This document shows, piece by piece, positions 26,689-35,796 of a stretch of 36,926 nt of DNA. Origin of the DNA: an uncultured Verrucomicrobiae bacterium. GTDB taxonomy: Bacteria > Verrucomicrobiota > Verrucomicrobiia > JADLBR01 > CALLMV01. The translations under genes were made by a program, and so were the position numbers. The notes below the pieces were generated by a model, which worked only from the letters and a program-made list of their open reading frames with translations, had not been told where the DNA came from and did not search any database. Each line of letters begins with the position of its first letter. Positions within the stretch are counted from its first letter, which is position 1. The stretch is from contig CALLMV010000041.1 in the NCBI GenBank assembly GCA_938005615.1, forward strand, positions 1 through 36,926, given 5' to 3'.

Positions 26689-26760
26689 TACCAGTGGAGG
26701 GATTTGAACCCCCGACCAAGGGCTTATGAGTCCCCTGCTCTACCACTGAGCTACACTGGC
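26689..26760 (-). tRNA. tRNA with CAT anticodon (Met elongator or Ile2)
   Basis: The minus strand folds as a cloverleaf: acceptor GCCAGTG with CACTGGT, D stem GCTC/GAGC, anticodon loop CTCATAA, and T arm GGGGG TTCAAAT CCCTC. The anticodon is CAT. The five-base variable loop TGGTC resembles that of some tRNA-Ile2, whose C34 is modified to lysidine, so Met or Ile cannot be decided here. It is not an initiator (G1-U72 wobble rather than a C1-A72 mismatch, and no GGG/CCC anticodon stem). The stem has an A31-G39 mismatch and a G27-U43 wobble. CCA is not encoded. Confidence 0.88.
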
Positions 26761-26772
26761 AACAACTTATTA

Positions 26773-26801
26773 GCTATAAATTATAAATGCGGCGAAAACA
26801 A
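26773..26801 (-). promoter_or_regulatory. Candidate promoter of the CAT tRNA gene
   Basis: On the minus strand, TTGTTT (-35-like, 26801-26796) and TATAGC (-10-like, 26778-26773) are 17 bases apart, and the tRNA starts 12 bases after the -10. A perfect TATAAT (26785-26780) also lies within the spacer but lacks a good -35. The match is moderate. Confidence 0.4.
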
Positions 26802-27004
26802 GCCGTTTATTACTGGCAAATCTACCCTCAAGATACTTGTCCCGTACTACAATAAGCCAGAAGAAAAACTCCTGAGCTTCTCACTTCTCATCCGAGTATT
26901 TTTAAAATTTAAACAGCAAGCAGTTAAGCCCTGCACTGCTGGCTTTAAGTATTAATTCCATTTACCAGGCTTGAAAGTCCAAAATTGTTCAGTAAAGCTT
27001 TGAA

Positions 27005-27766
27005 ATGACTGCAAAAACCACGTTCTTCGCTCTGGCAGTAGTCGCCTTGAGCTCCCTGCACACAGGCTGCTCTACCATACAATCCCGCAAATCTAAGGGG
27101 CTGACTACCTACGATTATCACCGGCCCGCGTACCGCCCCAACAATCCGGATGACGTACGAGTGAAAGTTTCTCTCGAGAACCAAGCGCTCTACGTGCTGG
27201 AGGAAGATCGTGTGCTTCTGGTCTCGGCTATAGGCGTTGGCCGTGCGGACAAACCTACGCCTGTGGGCAATTTCCGTGTCACGCACAAAGACGCCACCCG
27301 CCGCAATCGCACCTACGGCTTTTGGGTCAACGACTCTACAGGGCAAATCGTCAGCGGTACCTCAAGCAACTCGCCCGGCCCGGGGTGGCGTTTCCGTGGT
27401 TATCCCATGCCTTACTGGGTGGAGTGGATGCCAGCCTACGGTCTGCACGAAGGATTTGTACACCTGACGCCAAGATCTCACGGCTGCATCCGCATTCCCA
27501 AAAATGTGGCACCCAAGTTCTTTGCCTTGGTAAAAGTCGGCACACCGCTTTCCATTCAAAGAACCCAGCCCGAAGACCTGACGATCGGTGCTCGTCTCGC
27601 CCGGCCTAACGATGCGCCCCTGCCCGATCCTGATCCACGCTGGCTCATGGGAGATGGTCCATACGCCCAGCCGCAGTTCGCCCTCTTCGAGGAAGGCGAA
27701 GCACCTCTTCTGTCCACCATCGCTAACACAGGCAGTACGCCTGTCGCGGTGACTGTGAGCAACTAG
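27005..27766 (+). CDS. L,D-transpeptidase (YkuD) lipoprotein
   Basis: The signal peptide ends in a lipobox-like LHTGC with C22 as lipidation site. The YkuD domain (about 50-190) has the signature H159-G160-C161 in RSHGCIRIP, with C161 the nucleophile, plus the upstream His of GLHEGFVHL. TPVGNFRV is the usual strand before it. Such enzymes form 3-3 peptidoglycan crosslinks or attach lipoproteins; activity is in the periplasm. The tail of about 60 residues is Pro-rich and unstructured. The stop is 20 bases before the NfeD-like gene, so the two share a transcript. Confidence 0.9.
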   Translation: MTAKTTFFALAVVALSSLHTGCSTIQSRKSKGLTTYDYHRPAYRPNNPDDVRVKVSLENQALYVLEEDRVLLVSAIGVGRADKPTPVGNFRVTHKDATRRNRTYGFWVNDSTGQIVSGTSSNSPGPGWRFRGYPMPYWVEWMPAYGLHEGFVHLTPRSHGCIRIPKNVAPKFFALVKVGTPLSIQRTQPEDLTIGARLARPNDAPLPDPDPRWLMGDGPYAQPQFALFEEGEAPLLSTIANTGSTPVAVTVSN

Positions 27767-27786
27767 CCACGGAATCCAGAGCAGAC

Positions 27787-28362
27787 ATGGCCATCCTCTC
27801 TGAATGGTGGAGCAGCCAAACGCCTTTTCTACAATTTTACTACCTGGTCGCTATCGCCAGTTTCGCCGCACTCATCATTCAATCCGTACTTCTCCTGGCC
27901 GGGCTACATTCCGACACCGGCTTTGATTTTTCTGAGCACAGCGAAGGGCTGGGCGTGGTGTCGGTACGCACCATTACTGCATTTCTAGTCGGCTTTGGCT
28001 GGACGGGGGTTATCGTCCTAGAAAGTGGCGGAGGTGTGCCTCTAGCTGTGGTGCTCTCTGTGGCAGCGGGTGCTTTACTGATGTATGCAGCGCACGTTGT
28101 TTTCAAAAAATTGTTACAACTCCAAACCAAAGGCAACGTGGACTACGCTAACTCCATCGGACAGATCGGCACGGTTTATTTGACTATCCAGCCTCAGACT
28201 CGTGACGGTGGGCAGGTTGAGTTAATCGTGCAAGGCCGATTGCGCTTTATCAAAGCAATTACACAACAAAATGAACCTATCCCACCCGGAACCAAAGTGC
28301 GCGTGGTATCGAAAATTGATAACGAGACGCTACTCGTCGAATGCCTCACTCCCTCAATGTGA
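27787..28362 (+). CDS. NfeD-like/OB-fold membrane protein
   Basis: The 191-residue protein has three hydrophobic segments (about 15-40, 62-80 and 84-106) and a C-terminal soluble beta-barrel of about 75 residues: SIGQIGTVYLTIQPQT, GGQVELIVQGRLRFIKAI and GTKVRVVSKIDNETLLVE. This layout matches NfeD-family proteins (YqiJ/YuaF type), which pair with flotillins in membrane microdomains. No flotillin gene is seen here. It is in a transcript between the L,D-transpeptidase and the coiled-coil protein. The function beyond membrane organisation is not clear. Confidence 0.7.
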   Translation: MAILSEWWSSQTPFLQFYYLVAIASFAALIIQSVLLLAGLHSDTGFDFSEHSEGLGVVSVRTITAFLVGFGWTGVIVLESGGGVPLAVVLSVAAGALLMYAAHVVFKKLLQLQTKGNVDYANSIGQIGTVYLTIQPQTRDGGQVELIVQGRLRFIKAITQQNEPIPPGTKVRVVSKIDNETLLVECLTPSM

Positions 28363-28429
28363 TTTGCCCATGTACCTGCCGCTTTGAGTATCTGCAGTGG
28401 GATACCGGATGCGTGTTTGTTAATCTGCA

Positions 28430-29575
28430 ATGCCCATGACATCGCCAGGCCTCGAATCCAGCTCACGAAGCTGCTCTCTAGCGAGATCTTCTTTACTCGT
28501 CTTCAGTTTACTGAGCGCGGGATTGATGCTTTTTTTTACCACCTACTGCGGAAAATCCCCCCAAAAAAATCAGCCCTCAACGCAAGAGAAAATCACTATT
28601 CTGCTGCCCCGGCTGCAGCCGGGTTTCACGCTCGCGCCACAAGCGCTGCTTCTTTCCCAACCCGTTGAGCCTCTACCCACAAATTTAGTTGACACCCTTC
28701 TGCTGGATGATGCTCGGCTTCGCCGCGAGTCGGCTGACTATGCTGAAGTCGCCCGCGTGGCGAGCCGCGAGATTGCAGCCACGCATGCAGAGATTGAGGC
28801 ACTACGCGAAGGCTTGGATAAAACCTCTGACAAGCTCGCGCTATTGCGAAGACAACGCTCTGCAGAAATCAACCAGCTCTGGTCGCGTGCTGTAGCTCCC
28901 TTGGATGCACGTTTTGCGGAGCGGGCGCGGAGATTTCAAGTTATGCTCGCCACACGCGTTCGCGATCGTGGCGGGCATTGGCCGGAGGATTCTCCGCTGC
29001 TAGAGCCCGCGGCGGCACGCGATCTCTTCGAGCGACTCTCTCGCCCTTCACTGACTTGGGCGGAAGACAGCCGTTGGCTCGAAACGCAGTGGAGTGCATG
29101 GCAAGTGTACGAGGAAGTGTGGCGCGAAGCCCGTGCTCGCATCCGCCAAGAATGCGAAAAACTGCGCACTGAAACATCCGACCATCTGGCGACTGCGGAA
29201 GAGACCCTCAGCCAAAACGAGGAGAAAATTAACCAGCTAGAATTACGGGCGGCAGAGCTACAACGCCCGCTTTGGGAAGCCCAGGCAGCCATTCACGAAA
29301 TCCTCGCACGCCGCACTCGGGAATTAGTCTACTGCTTGCCAGAGATCTATGCGGCTCTTGCAGAGTCGGCCATCGCCAGCTTTGACACTTCAGAAACGAC
29401 CCATCAGATCGCCGCCAAGTATCTAACCAAAAATAGCTTCCTGCTCTTGCTGTTAGAGGACGAGGTGGGCTACCCGATGCTGTTTTGTACACCGTTAGAC
29501 GCAGTCCTACAAAATGCGCAACACGGCGATGCTCATCCCCGCCTGCTGCGGCCAGTTGATTTGCTACCCAAGTGA
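28430..29575 (+). CDS. Unknown membrane-anchored coiled-coil protein
   Basis: I do not recognise this 381-residue protein. A hydrophobic segment (about 22-39, SLLVFSLLSAGLMLFFTT) near the N-terminus should anchor it in the membrane, with the rest outside. Residues about 95-160 and 205-290 are rich in Glu, Arg, Leu and Ala with heptad character, such as EIEALREGLDKTSDKLALLRRQR and ATAEETLSQNEEKINQLELRAAELQR. The last 90 residues look globular (LVYCLPEIYAALAESAIA). No catalytic motif or known domain is seen. It lies 67 bases after the NfeD-like gene and converges with lepA (stop to stop 9 bases). An envelope role is possible from its neighbours but unproven. Confidence 0.6.
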   Translation: MPMTSPGLESSSRSCSLARSSLLVFSLLSAGLMLFFTTYCGKSPQKNQPSTQEKITILLPRLQPGFTLAPQALLLSQPVEPLPTNLVDTLLLDDARLRRESADYAEVARVASREIAATHAEIEALREGLDKTSDKLALLRRQRSAEINQLWSRAVAPLDARFAERARRFQVMLATRVRDRGGHWPEDSPLLEPAAARDLFERLSRPSLTWAEDSRWLETQWSAWQVYEEVWREARARIRQECEKLRTETSDHLATAEETLSQNEEKINQLELRAAELQRPLWEAQAAIHEILARRTRELVYCLPEIYAALAESAIASFDTSETTHQIAAKYLTKNSFLLLLLEDEVGYPMLFCTPLDAVLQNAQHGDAHPRLLRPVDLLPK

Positions 29576-29584
29576 GCCTCCTGC

Positions 29585-31384
29585 TCAAGCCTTGAGTACC
29601 TCAATAAAGGCCTCTTGCGGAATATTTACCCGCCCGATGGCCTTCATGCGCTTTTTACCTTCCTTTTGTTTTTCCAAGAGTTTGCGTTTACGGGTAATAT
29701 CGCCCCCGTAGCATTTGGCCGTCACATTTTTGCCGTAGGATTTAATGGTTTCCCGAGCGATGATCTTTCCCCCGATGGCCGCTTGAATGGGAATTTGGAA
29801 CAGCTGGTTGGGGATCACTTCTTTGAGCTTTTCGCAAAGCGCACGGCCCCGCGATTCGGCCTTGCTACGGTGCACGATGCTGGAGAAAGCATCCACCGGC
29901 TCTCCGTTGACGAGGATATCCATCTTCACCAGGTCGTCGGCACGAGGGGGCATTTCTTCGTAATCCATCGAGCCGTAGCCACGAGTAATGGTTTTGATTT
30001 TATCGGAAAAATCTACCAGAATTTCGTTCAGTGGCAGTTCACAAGTCAGCATGACACGGGAGAGGTCGAGGCTTTCGGTAGAAACGCAGTTACCGCGCCG
30101 ATCGCTAACCAGTTGCATCATATCGCCTATGCATTCGTTGGGACAAAGCAAGAAAGCCCGCACCATGGGCTCTCGGATTTCTTCGATCTGCGATGGGTCC
30201 GGAAGGTCCAGGGGATTGGAGATCTCCAGCGTCTCTCCGTCGGTCTTCAACACTTGGTACACCACCGAGGGATAAGTGGAGATGATGTCCATCTCGAATT
30301 CCCGACGAAGCCGCTCCTGCACGATTTCCAAGTGCAGAAGTCCAAGAAACCCGCAGCGAAACCCATGACCCAGCGCCACGCTGCTTTCGGCAGTGTATAC
30401 AAGTGCCGAGTCATTAAGCTGCAGCTTGGCCAGCGCTGATTTGAGGTTCTCAAAGTCGGCAGTGTTTATAGGATAGATACCGGAGTAAACCATCGGCTTT
30501 AACTCTCGGAATCCGGGCAGCGGGCGTTCGGCCGGGCGATTGGCATCGGTGACGGTATCGCCCATCTTGACTTCGGCGGTTGTTTTGATGTTGGCGACCA
30601 CGTAGCCCACGTCCCCAGGTTGTAGGGAGTCTATTTTTTTTTGCTTGGGAACAAAGATGCCGACCTCTTTGACTTCGTAGCGCTGGCCGGTACTCATCAT
30701 GCGGATCTGCATCCCGGCCCGCAACTGGCCTGCCACCACGCGAACGTAGATGATCACACCGCGGTAGGTATCAAACACCGAGTCGAAGACCAGTGCTTGC
30801 AAGCGATCGCCCTCAGGCATCTTGGGCGGCGGGAGGCGGTTTACAACGGCTTCCAGGATGTCGTCGATTCCGATGCCTGCTTTGGCGCTTGCGGGCACGG
30901 CCTCCTCGCCGGGGATGGCTAAAATGTCTTCTAGCTGGCGGCGTACGGTAGGCACATCTGCTGCGGGTAGATCAATTTTATTAATCACTGGCACCAGTGT
31001 GAGATTCTGCTTCATGGCCAGGTGGACGTTGGCCACGGTCTGAGCTTCCACCCCCTGGGCAGCGTCTATCACCAAGAGGGCACCTTCGCAGGCGGAGAGG
31101 CTGCGTGACACTTCGTAGGAAAAATCCACATGTCCCGGGGTGTCTATTAGGTTGAGGCGGTAAGTGTGGCCGTCTTTGGCCTTGTAGGTCATCGTCACAG
31201 GGTGGGCTTTGATGGTGATGCCCCGTTCACGCTCCAGATCCATGGAATCAAGGAGCTGTTCCTGCATATCGCGTTGCTCGATGGTGCCGGTACGTGCCAA
31301 AAGCCGATCAGAGAGCGTCGTCTTGCCGTGATCAATGTGTGCGATGATGCAGAAGTTCCTCGTGCGGGAAATGTCGTGGTCCAT
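29585..31384 (-). CDS. lepA: Elongation factor 4 (LepA)
   Basis: The 599-residue product is standard for LepA/EF-4, a ribosome-associated GTPase that acts during translation stress. G1 is [11 protein letters not shown]2/G3 lie in [14 protein letters not shown] and DTPGHVDF, and G4 is NKIDLPAA. The LepA-specific C-terminal domain with [17 protein letters not shown] is present. The ATG at 31384 ([20 protein letters not shown]) is chosen over a TTG-type extension to 31522, because the extra 46 residues are unlike the family and lie in AT-rich intergenic DNA. The stop is 9 bases from the convergent coiled-coil gene. Confidence 0.97.
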   Translation of the reverse strand: MDHDISRTRNFCIIAHIDHGKTTLSDRLLARTGTIEQRDMQEQLLDSMDLERERGITIKAHPVTMTYKAKDGHTYRLNLIDTPGHVDFSYEVSRSLSACEGALLVIDAAQGVEAQTVANVHLAMKQNLTLVPVINKIDLPAADVPTVRRQLEDILAIPGEEAVPASAKAGIGIDDILEAVVNRLPPPKMPEGDRLQALVFDSVFDTYRGVIIYVRVVAGQLRAGMQIRMMSTGQRYEVKEVGIFVPKQKKIDSLQPGDVGYVVANIKTTAEVKMGDTVTDANRPAERPLPGFRELKPMVYSGIYPINTADFENLKSALAKLQLNDSALVYTAESSVALGHGFRCGFLGLLHLEIVQERLRREFEMDIISTYPSVVYQVLKTDGETLEISNPLDLPDPSQIEEIREPMVRAFLLCPNECIGDMMQLVSDRRGNCVSTESLDLSRVMLTCELPLNEILVDFSDKIKTITRGYGSMDYEEMPPRADDLVKMDILVNGEPVDAFSSIVHRSKAESRGRALCEKLKEVIPNQLFQIPIQAAIGGKIIARETIKSYGKNVTAKCYGGDITRKRKLLEKQKEGKKRMKAIGRVNIPQEAFIEVLKA

Positions 31385-32096
31385 GGGAAGTGTTATTTTA
31401 CATGGCGGTTTTCTAAGAGCAAGCGACTTGCTAAATCGTATCTTTGAATTTACCAAACAGCCATTTCTACTTTCAGAACACAACTGTTCCAGTTCAGTAA
31501 TATTTAATTTAGGAAATTGCAAACTACAACTTACAAAATAGCCAGAAGCTTTTTAATAGTCTTTTAGCATATCTTACTGGTTAAATGTTAAAAAACTATA
31601 ATTGTATAAATGTTTTATCGAAAATATTTTAAGTTAGAAATGTAAAATTATTAATTAAAATTTGGGATATGAAAAATAATTTGATATGATTTTATTACCT
31701 AATTTTGACAGGCAATTTTTTAACAAAAGTACAACTTTCCATTCTTCCCTCAAATTTTACAACACTGTTGAACATGAGATTAACACTGCTAGTTGTCTTG
31801 CTTCACAGTTTGTTACTTAAAAAGAATGCTTTATTACAGCCAGTCCTATCAATGTGCTATCAATTTTAACTACACAAGTCGCTCGCACCCCACATTTGGC
31901 TTCAAAATGAGCTATCATGTCTGTTTTGAAAAGACTTAGATTTGAGCAATCACGACTTCTGAAAGGTAAACGTTGTTAAGACAACAAGACAGGCAGTAGA
32001 ACTCTTTTTTAATGTAGCTGATACTACACTTTAATGTTAATACTAAAAAGTGTACTTTTACCTTGAGCTTTTATTTCTGCTCATTCAAGTTTTTTT
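31385..32096. other. 712-base AT-rich intergenic region between divergent lepA and the mntR-like gene
   Basis: No frame with clear coding character is seen. The region holds poly-A/T tracts (31550-31740), a 31-codon hydrophobic frame at 31774-31869 that I do not accept as a gene, and small inverted repeats near the downstream end: GTTGT-taag-ACAAC (31972-31985), TGTAG-N6-CTACA (32013-32028) and AAAAGT-GT-ACTTTT (32046-32059). Promoters of the two flanking genes should lie here. The length is unusual for this window, where most gaps are under 250 bases, so a small RNA or a vanished gene is possible. Confidence 0.5.
32013..32059 (+). promoter_or_regulatory. Inverted repeats before the mntR-like gene, possible operator
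   Basis: TGTAG-N6-CTACA (32013-32028) and the near-perfect palindrome AAAAGT-GT-ACTTTT (32046-32059) lie 37-84 bases before the ATG. DtxR/MntR proteins bind AT-rich dyads and often control their own gene, so this is a sensible operator candidate. The sequence does not match the published E. coli MntR consensus. Confidence 0.3.
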
Positions 32097-32555
32097 ATGC
32101 CACGAGCTGCTCATTCCACGCATGGCCCCCAATCAGAAACCGCATCCATTCAGCAACACACGCGTCGTGTCCATTCGCAAGAACGGGCACAGGATTACGT
32201 CGAGGCCATTGCCACACTCCAAGCACAATACGGTGAAGCACGGGCTGTGGATCTCGCACGACTACTTGGCGTAAGTCACGTTACCGTCGTCCGCACCGTC
32301 CAACGCCTACAAAAAGAAGGCCTCGTCAATACCGCTCCCTACCGCTCGATCTTCCTGACAGAAACCGGCAGAAAACTTGCCGCTGAAAGCCGCACTCGCC
32401 ATAGAATCGTCGTTTCATTTCTCGAAGCTTTGGGGGTTCCCAGAAAAGCAGCCTTGCGTGATGCCGAAGGGATCGAACACCATGTGAGCCCACAAACGCT
32501 GGCTGCATTCGCGCGCTACCTGAAAATGCAAGGTAGAAATCCTGTCAGCTCATAG
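32097..32555 (+). CDS. mntR: MntR/DtxR-family metal-responsive regulator
   Basis: The 152-residue protein has a winged helix (about 45-90: ARAVDLARLLGVSHVTVVRTVQRLQKEGLV) and a metal-binding dimerisation domain. All six ligands of the Mn-binding site appear to be present: D33 and E36 (QDYVEAI), H102 (TRHRIV), E124, E127 and H128 (DAEGIEHH). It has no SH3-like third domain, so it belongs to the short MntR type and should repress Mn(II) uptake genes when Mn is bound. No mntH or manganese exporter is in the window. The 30-residue polar N-terminal extension resembles that of E. coli MntR. ATG 32097 is the start. Confidence 0.88.
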   Translation: MPRAAHSTHGPQSETASIQQHTRRVHSQERAQDYVEAIATLQAQYGEARAVDLARLLGVSHVTVVRTVQRLQKEGLVNTAPYRSIFLTETGRKLAAESRTRHRIVVSFLEALGVPRKAALRDAEGIEHHVSPQTLAAFARYLKMQGRNPVSS

Positions 32556-32596
32556 TGCTGTGAGTGCGATACGGTATCATCTCGGAAATAACTGGT

Positions 32597-33436
32597 ATGA
32601 ATAATCAACAACCTACAGCTCCCCATCGCAAGCCATGCCTTCTTTTGAGTTTGATGCGAAGACTGCACTTTCCCCATAAACTGGGGATTCTTGAAAGATT
32701 TTTTAAGAATCACCTCGCCCCCTTTGGCAAATGCTGGATAACTACGGCGTACGGTATTAATTGGCTTCTGGATCTTAAAAACCCGACACATCGTTGGATC
32801 GTCTATGGTGATTATGAAGGTCCGCATCTTAAAAACTGAGCGCTTACTCATCTTCCCTCTCATCCCAATCTTGTCGTTTCCGGCGCTAATATCGGCCAGG
32901 TCATTGTATCGCTGCAGCCGGTAATCAAATTCAAAAAAATTCTCGCATTTGAGCCGGATATCGAGGCGGCCGGCTGGTTGCAGCTTTGCCTTGAAAAGAA
33001 CCCTGATTTTCCTGTGTAATTGAAAATTGCTGGACTGGGCAGCACGATCACCTCGGCCTTCTTGGTCCATTCTTCCTGGTTAGATACACACGGCTCTCAG
33101 AGTTTTATTTCAGAAACAGGCGACCAGAAAATCTCGATCACAACACTAGCCCAGGAGTGGAAGAACACAGACGAGACGATTGACCTGTGGATACTCGATA
33201 TCGAAGGCTACGAAATCCACGCCTTGGAAGGGGCTTTGCCTTTAATCCAGAAAAACCTCATACCAGCCATTTACATGGAAGTAGATACCTCTGAGAAAAG
33301 TCAGAAATCTATGAACTTTCTCTACGAGCAAGGCTACAAGTCTTACCAGATTGATGCTCGTGGCAAAGCAACTCTTGTGAACGGCACAAAAATCCACAAC
33401 AACCTGCTTTTCCTCAACTCACGCACTAAACACTAA
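32597..33436 (+). pseudogene. FkbM-family methyltransferase gene broken by two in-frame stops
   Basis: A single reading frame runs from the ATG at 32597 to the stop at 33434-33436, interrupted by TGA (32837-32839) and TAA (33017-33019) without any frame change. Across the stops it reads as one FkbM-type SAM methyltransferase: YGDYEGPHLKN, stop, SGANIGQVIVSLQPVIKFKKILAFEPD (SAM motif I and II), stop, LAQEWKNTDETIDLWILDIEGYEIHALEGALPLI (DIEG motif IV), and YMEVDTSEKS. This would be about 279 residues. The intact relative at 35797 shares these motifs. The reading frame is otherwise undamaged, so decay is recent, or less likely the stops are read through. FkbM enzymes methylate sugar hydroxyls. 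Confidence 0.8.
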
Positions 33437-33499
33437 GCCGCCTTGGTTTAGTCTCAATTCACTATTTCACTTCGCCAAAATTTTTGGGATAAGCTCCCC

Positions 33500-35263
33500 A
33501 TGTCCCTGTCTGCACCTACCCAAGCCTTGAGAGATATTCTCCAAGAAATTAGCTCCCAGGCACATCCCTTCGTACAAACGGCCGATTGGCTTCCGTGCAC
33601 AGACCCCCGACACGGTGACTACCAGTGCAATACCGCTATGCCATTGGCAAAATGCCTCGGCAAAAATCCGCGAGAAATCGCAACTGCAGCCGCAGATATC
33701 TGGAACAGCCGACATGCAAAAACCTGGGGCACGCTCCACGTCGCAGGAGCAGGTTTCCTCAACTGGAGTCTTTCTGGCGAACTACTTGCAGGCATCGCTC
33801 GCAGCCGACTCCGCCAGCCTATCACTGATCCCGTACCCCAAGCCGAACAGCGAGTCTTCGTACTCGATTATTCCGGACCCAACGTAGCCAAAGCCATGCA
33901 TGTTGGTCATATCCGTTCAACCGTCCTGGGCGATTGCCTCGCCCGTGTTCTACGCGCTCGCGGCCACCGCGTCATCACCGACAATCACATCGGCGACTGG
34001 GGCACTCAGTTTGGCAAACTCATCCTCGGCTGGAAGACTGAAGGCGACGCGGCTGCGCTCGATACCGATCCCATCACAGAAATGGAGCGCCTCTATAAGA
34101 TAACCCACGAGCGATGCCAACACGACCTCGCTGCCCTGGAGCAAGCGCGGCGCGAGCTATTATTACTCCAGCAGGGCGACACCGAAAACACCCGCCTCTG
34201 GAAATTGTTCCGCACCAAAAGTCAAATCGCTTTCGATCGCATCTACCAGCGTCTCGGCATCACGTTTGACTACACCCTTGGCGAGAGTTACTACCAGCAC
34301 ACCCTTGCCGAAGTCGTAAACGACCTTCGCCAACGAGGCATTGCTCAGCTCAGTGAGGGCGCAGTATGCGTCTTCTTCCCAGATCACCCCCAACTAGCTG
34401 ATAAGCCATTCCTCATCGAAAAAAGCGATGGCGCTGCGCTTTACGCCACAACTGACCTTGCCACCATCAAATACCGCATGGAGAACTTCTCACCCCATGA
34501 AGTATGGTATGTGACTGATGCACGTCAAAGCCTCCACTTCATGCAACTCTTTGAGACCGCGCGCCGCTGGGGGATAACCGCAACTCTGCGTCATGTAGCT
34601 TTCGGCGCCATTTTAGGTCCTGATAAAAAGCCTCTCAAAACCCGCGAAGGCAACCCCATCAAACTTGAAAACCTCCTCGATGAAGCCGTCAACCGCGCCA
34701 GGGCGATCCTAGAACAGCGTGCGACACTTAACAGTGCTAACGACAGCTCGGCTCACCAAACCGACAACAACATGATCGCCGAAGCCCTCGGCATCGGAGC
34801 GGTAAAGTATGCTGACCTCGCCCAAAACCGCCACTTGGATTATGTCTTCGACTGGAATAAAATGCTGGCCCTCGATGGCAACACCGCACCCTACATCATC
34901 AACGCCCACGTCCGCTGCGCCTCCATTCTGCGCAAAGCCGGTCATTTACCCGACTCAGAGGATCTCACTCCTCTTACTACCCAAGACACCCAAAACCAAG
35001 GCGACCCCGAACGCAGTCTTCTATTGCTCCTTACCCGCTGGCACACTGTGCTAGAACAAGTTATCCTAGAACAACGACCGCACCACCTTTGCTTTCACCT
35101 TTACGAACTCGCCGGGGCCTTCCACCGCTTTTTTGAACACTGTCCCGTACTTAAAGCAGAAACTCAAACGCGTGCCCGGCGTCTTGCACTTTGCCTGGCC
35201 ATCAAAAACACCTTGGCAGAAGGACTCGAACTCCTCGGCATCGTACCACTTGAAAAGATGTAA
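33500..35263 (+). CDS. argS: Arginyl-tRNA synthetase
   Basis: The 587-residue product is the normal ArgS length. The class I signature is GPNVAKAMHVGHIRST (HVGH at 134-137 in place of HIGH), followed by TDNHIGDWGTQFGKLI. The second class I region is GPDKKPLKTREGNPIKL, which lacks a canonical KMSKS, as in many ArgS proteins. The C-terminal DALR anticodon domain has FDWNKMLALDGNTAPYIINAHVRCASILRK and the end YELAGAFHRFFEHCPVL..TRARRLALCLAIKNTLAEGLELLGI. ATG 33500 is the start. It lies 63 bases after the FkbM pseudogene and probably has its own promoter there. Confidence 0.96.
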   Translation: MSLSAPTQALRDILQEISSQAHPFVQTADWLPCTDPRHGDYQCNTAMPLAKCLGKNPREIATAAADIWNSRHAKTWGTLHVAGAGFLNWSLSGELLAGIARSRLRQPITDPVPQAEQRVFVLDYSGPNVAKAMHVGHIRSTVLGDCLARVLRARGHRVITDNHIGDWGTQFGKLILGWKTEGDAAALDTDPITEMERLYKITHERCQHDLAALEQARRELLLLQQGDTENTRLWKLFRTKSQIAFDRIYQRLGITFDYTLGESYYQHTLAEVVNDLRQRGIAQLSEGAVCVFFPDHPQLADKPFLIEKSDGAALYATTDLATIKYRMENFSPHEVWYVTDARQSLHFMQLFETARRWGITATLRHVAFGAILGPDKKPLKTREGNPIKLENLLDEAVNRARAILEQRATLNSANDSSAHQTDNNMIAEALGIGAVKYADLAQNRHLDYVFDWNKMLALDGNTAPYIINAHVRCASILRKAGHLPDSEDLTPLTTQDTQNQGDPERSLLLLLTRWHTVLEQVILEQRPHHLCFHLYELAGAFHRFFEHCPVLKAETQTRARRLALCLAIKNTLAEGLELLGIVPLEKM

Positions 35264-35796
35264 CGGCATTAAAATTTTTTAGAGCTAGTTTCCATCAGAC
35301 AACGTCGTGTAACTAACCTCAACAACAACTTTGATTATGACCTAACACGGAAAAAATTTTGTAAACCTGTTTTTCAAAATATTACCTCAATTTGTAACAA
35401 GACATTAATAAATGATATTCCCCTAAGAATCGTTTAACTCAAAAGAATCTTTTTTCTTGGCATCACTTCAAATTTACTTGCTTCTGTCTCATTTAAAAAA
35501 AAACAACTATCTTATTCAAAGATATCTTAAGTTTTTATTGTGGATTATATTTTTAACATCATTCCTTTTTTATCTATTTTGGTAGCTCCAGCTAGCTTGC
35601 TGATTTGCTGTATAATACCTAAGCAGAAGTTCAATACCTTATCCATATCATGCTGCTCGAAAAATATGGAATAGTCTAAATCTTGCTGAGCTGTTTTTGG
35701 AGATAACATGTAAGAATCCTCAACTTATAAGAAAGATAACTCAATTTTTACAGTAATAAATGACCTCAACAAATTTTCCCAAAAGAAATCCTTCCA
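35264..35796. other. AT-rich intergenic region between argS and the FkbM gene
   Basis: This 533-base stretch between convergent genes is very AT-rich. Apart from a candidate 54-codon ORF on the minus strand (35545-35709, listed separately) I see no gene, hairpin terminator or repeat. A T-rich tract with TAAAATTTTTTA lies just after the argS stop. Confidence 0.5.
35545..35709 (-). CDS. Possible small ORF of 54 codons downstream of the FkbM gene
   Basis: An ATG at 35709 opens a 54-codon frame on the minus strand that ends with TAA at 35545-35547. A GAGG box (35721-35718) lies 8 bases before the ATG, a good SD spacing. The product (MLSPKTAQQDLDYSIFFEQH onward) has a balanced composition with Asp, Glu, Gln and Gly in sensible places and an amphipathic FCLGIIQQISKLAG helix, which is unusual for a chance frame in DNA this AT-rich. 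No family is recognised. It lies 87 bases after the FkbM stop on the same strand and could be co-transcribed, or be the remnant of a longer gene. Confidence 0.35.
   Translation of the reverse strand: MLSPKTAQQDLDYSIFFEQHDMDKVLNFCLGIIQQISKLAGATKIDKKGMMLKI

Noticed and set aside
31385-31522. N-terminal extension of lepA
   Set aside because: The added 46 residues have no family likeness and precede the standard LepA start at 31384.
31774-31869. 31-codon hydrophobic plus-strand frame (MRLTLLVVLLHSLLL onward)
   Set aside because: It looks like a signal peptide but has no mature part, no SD and lies in AT-rich spacer, so it is probably chance.
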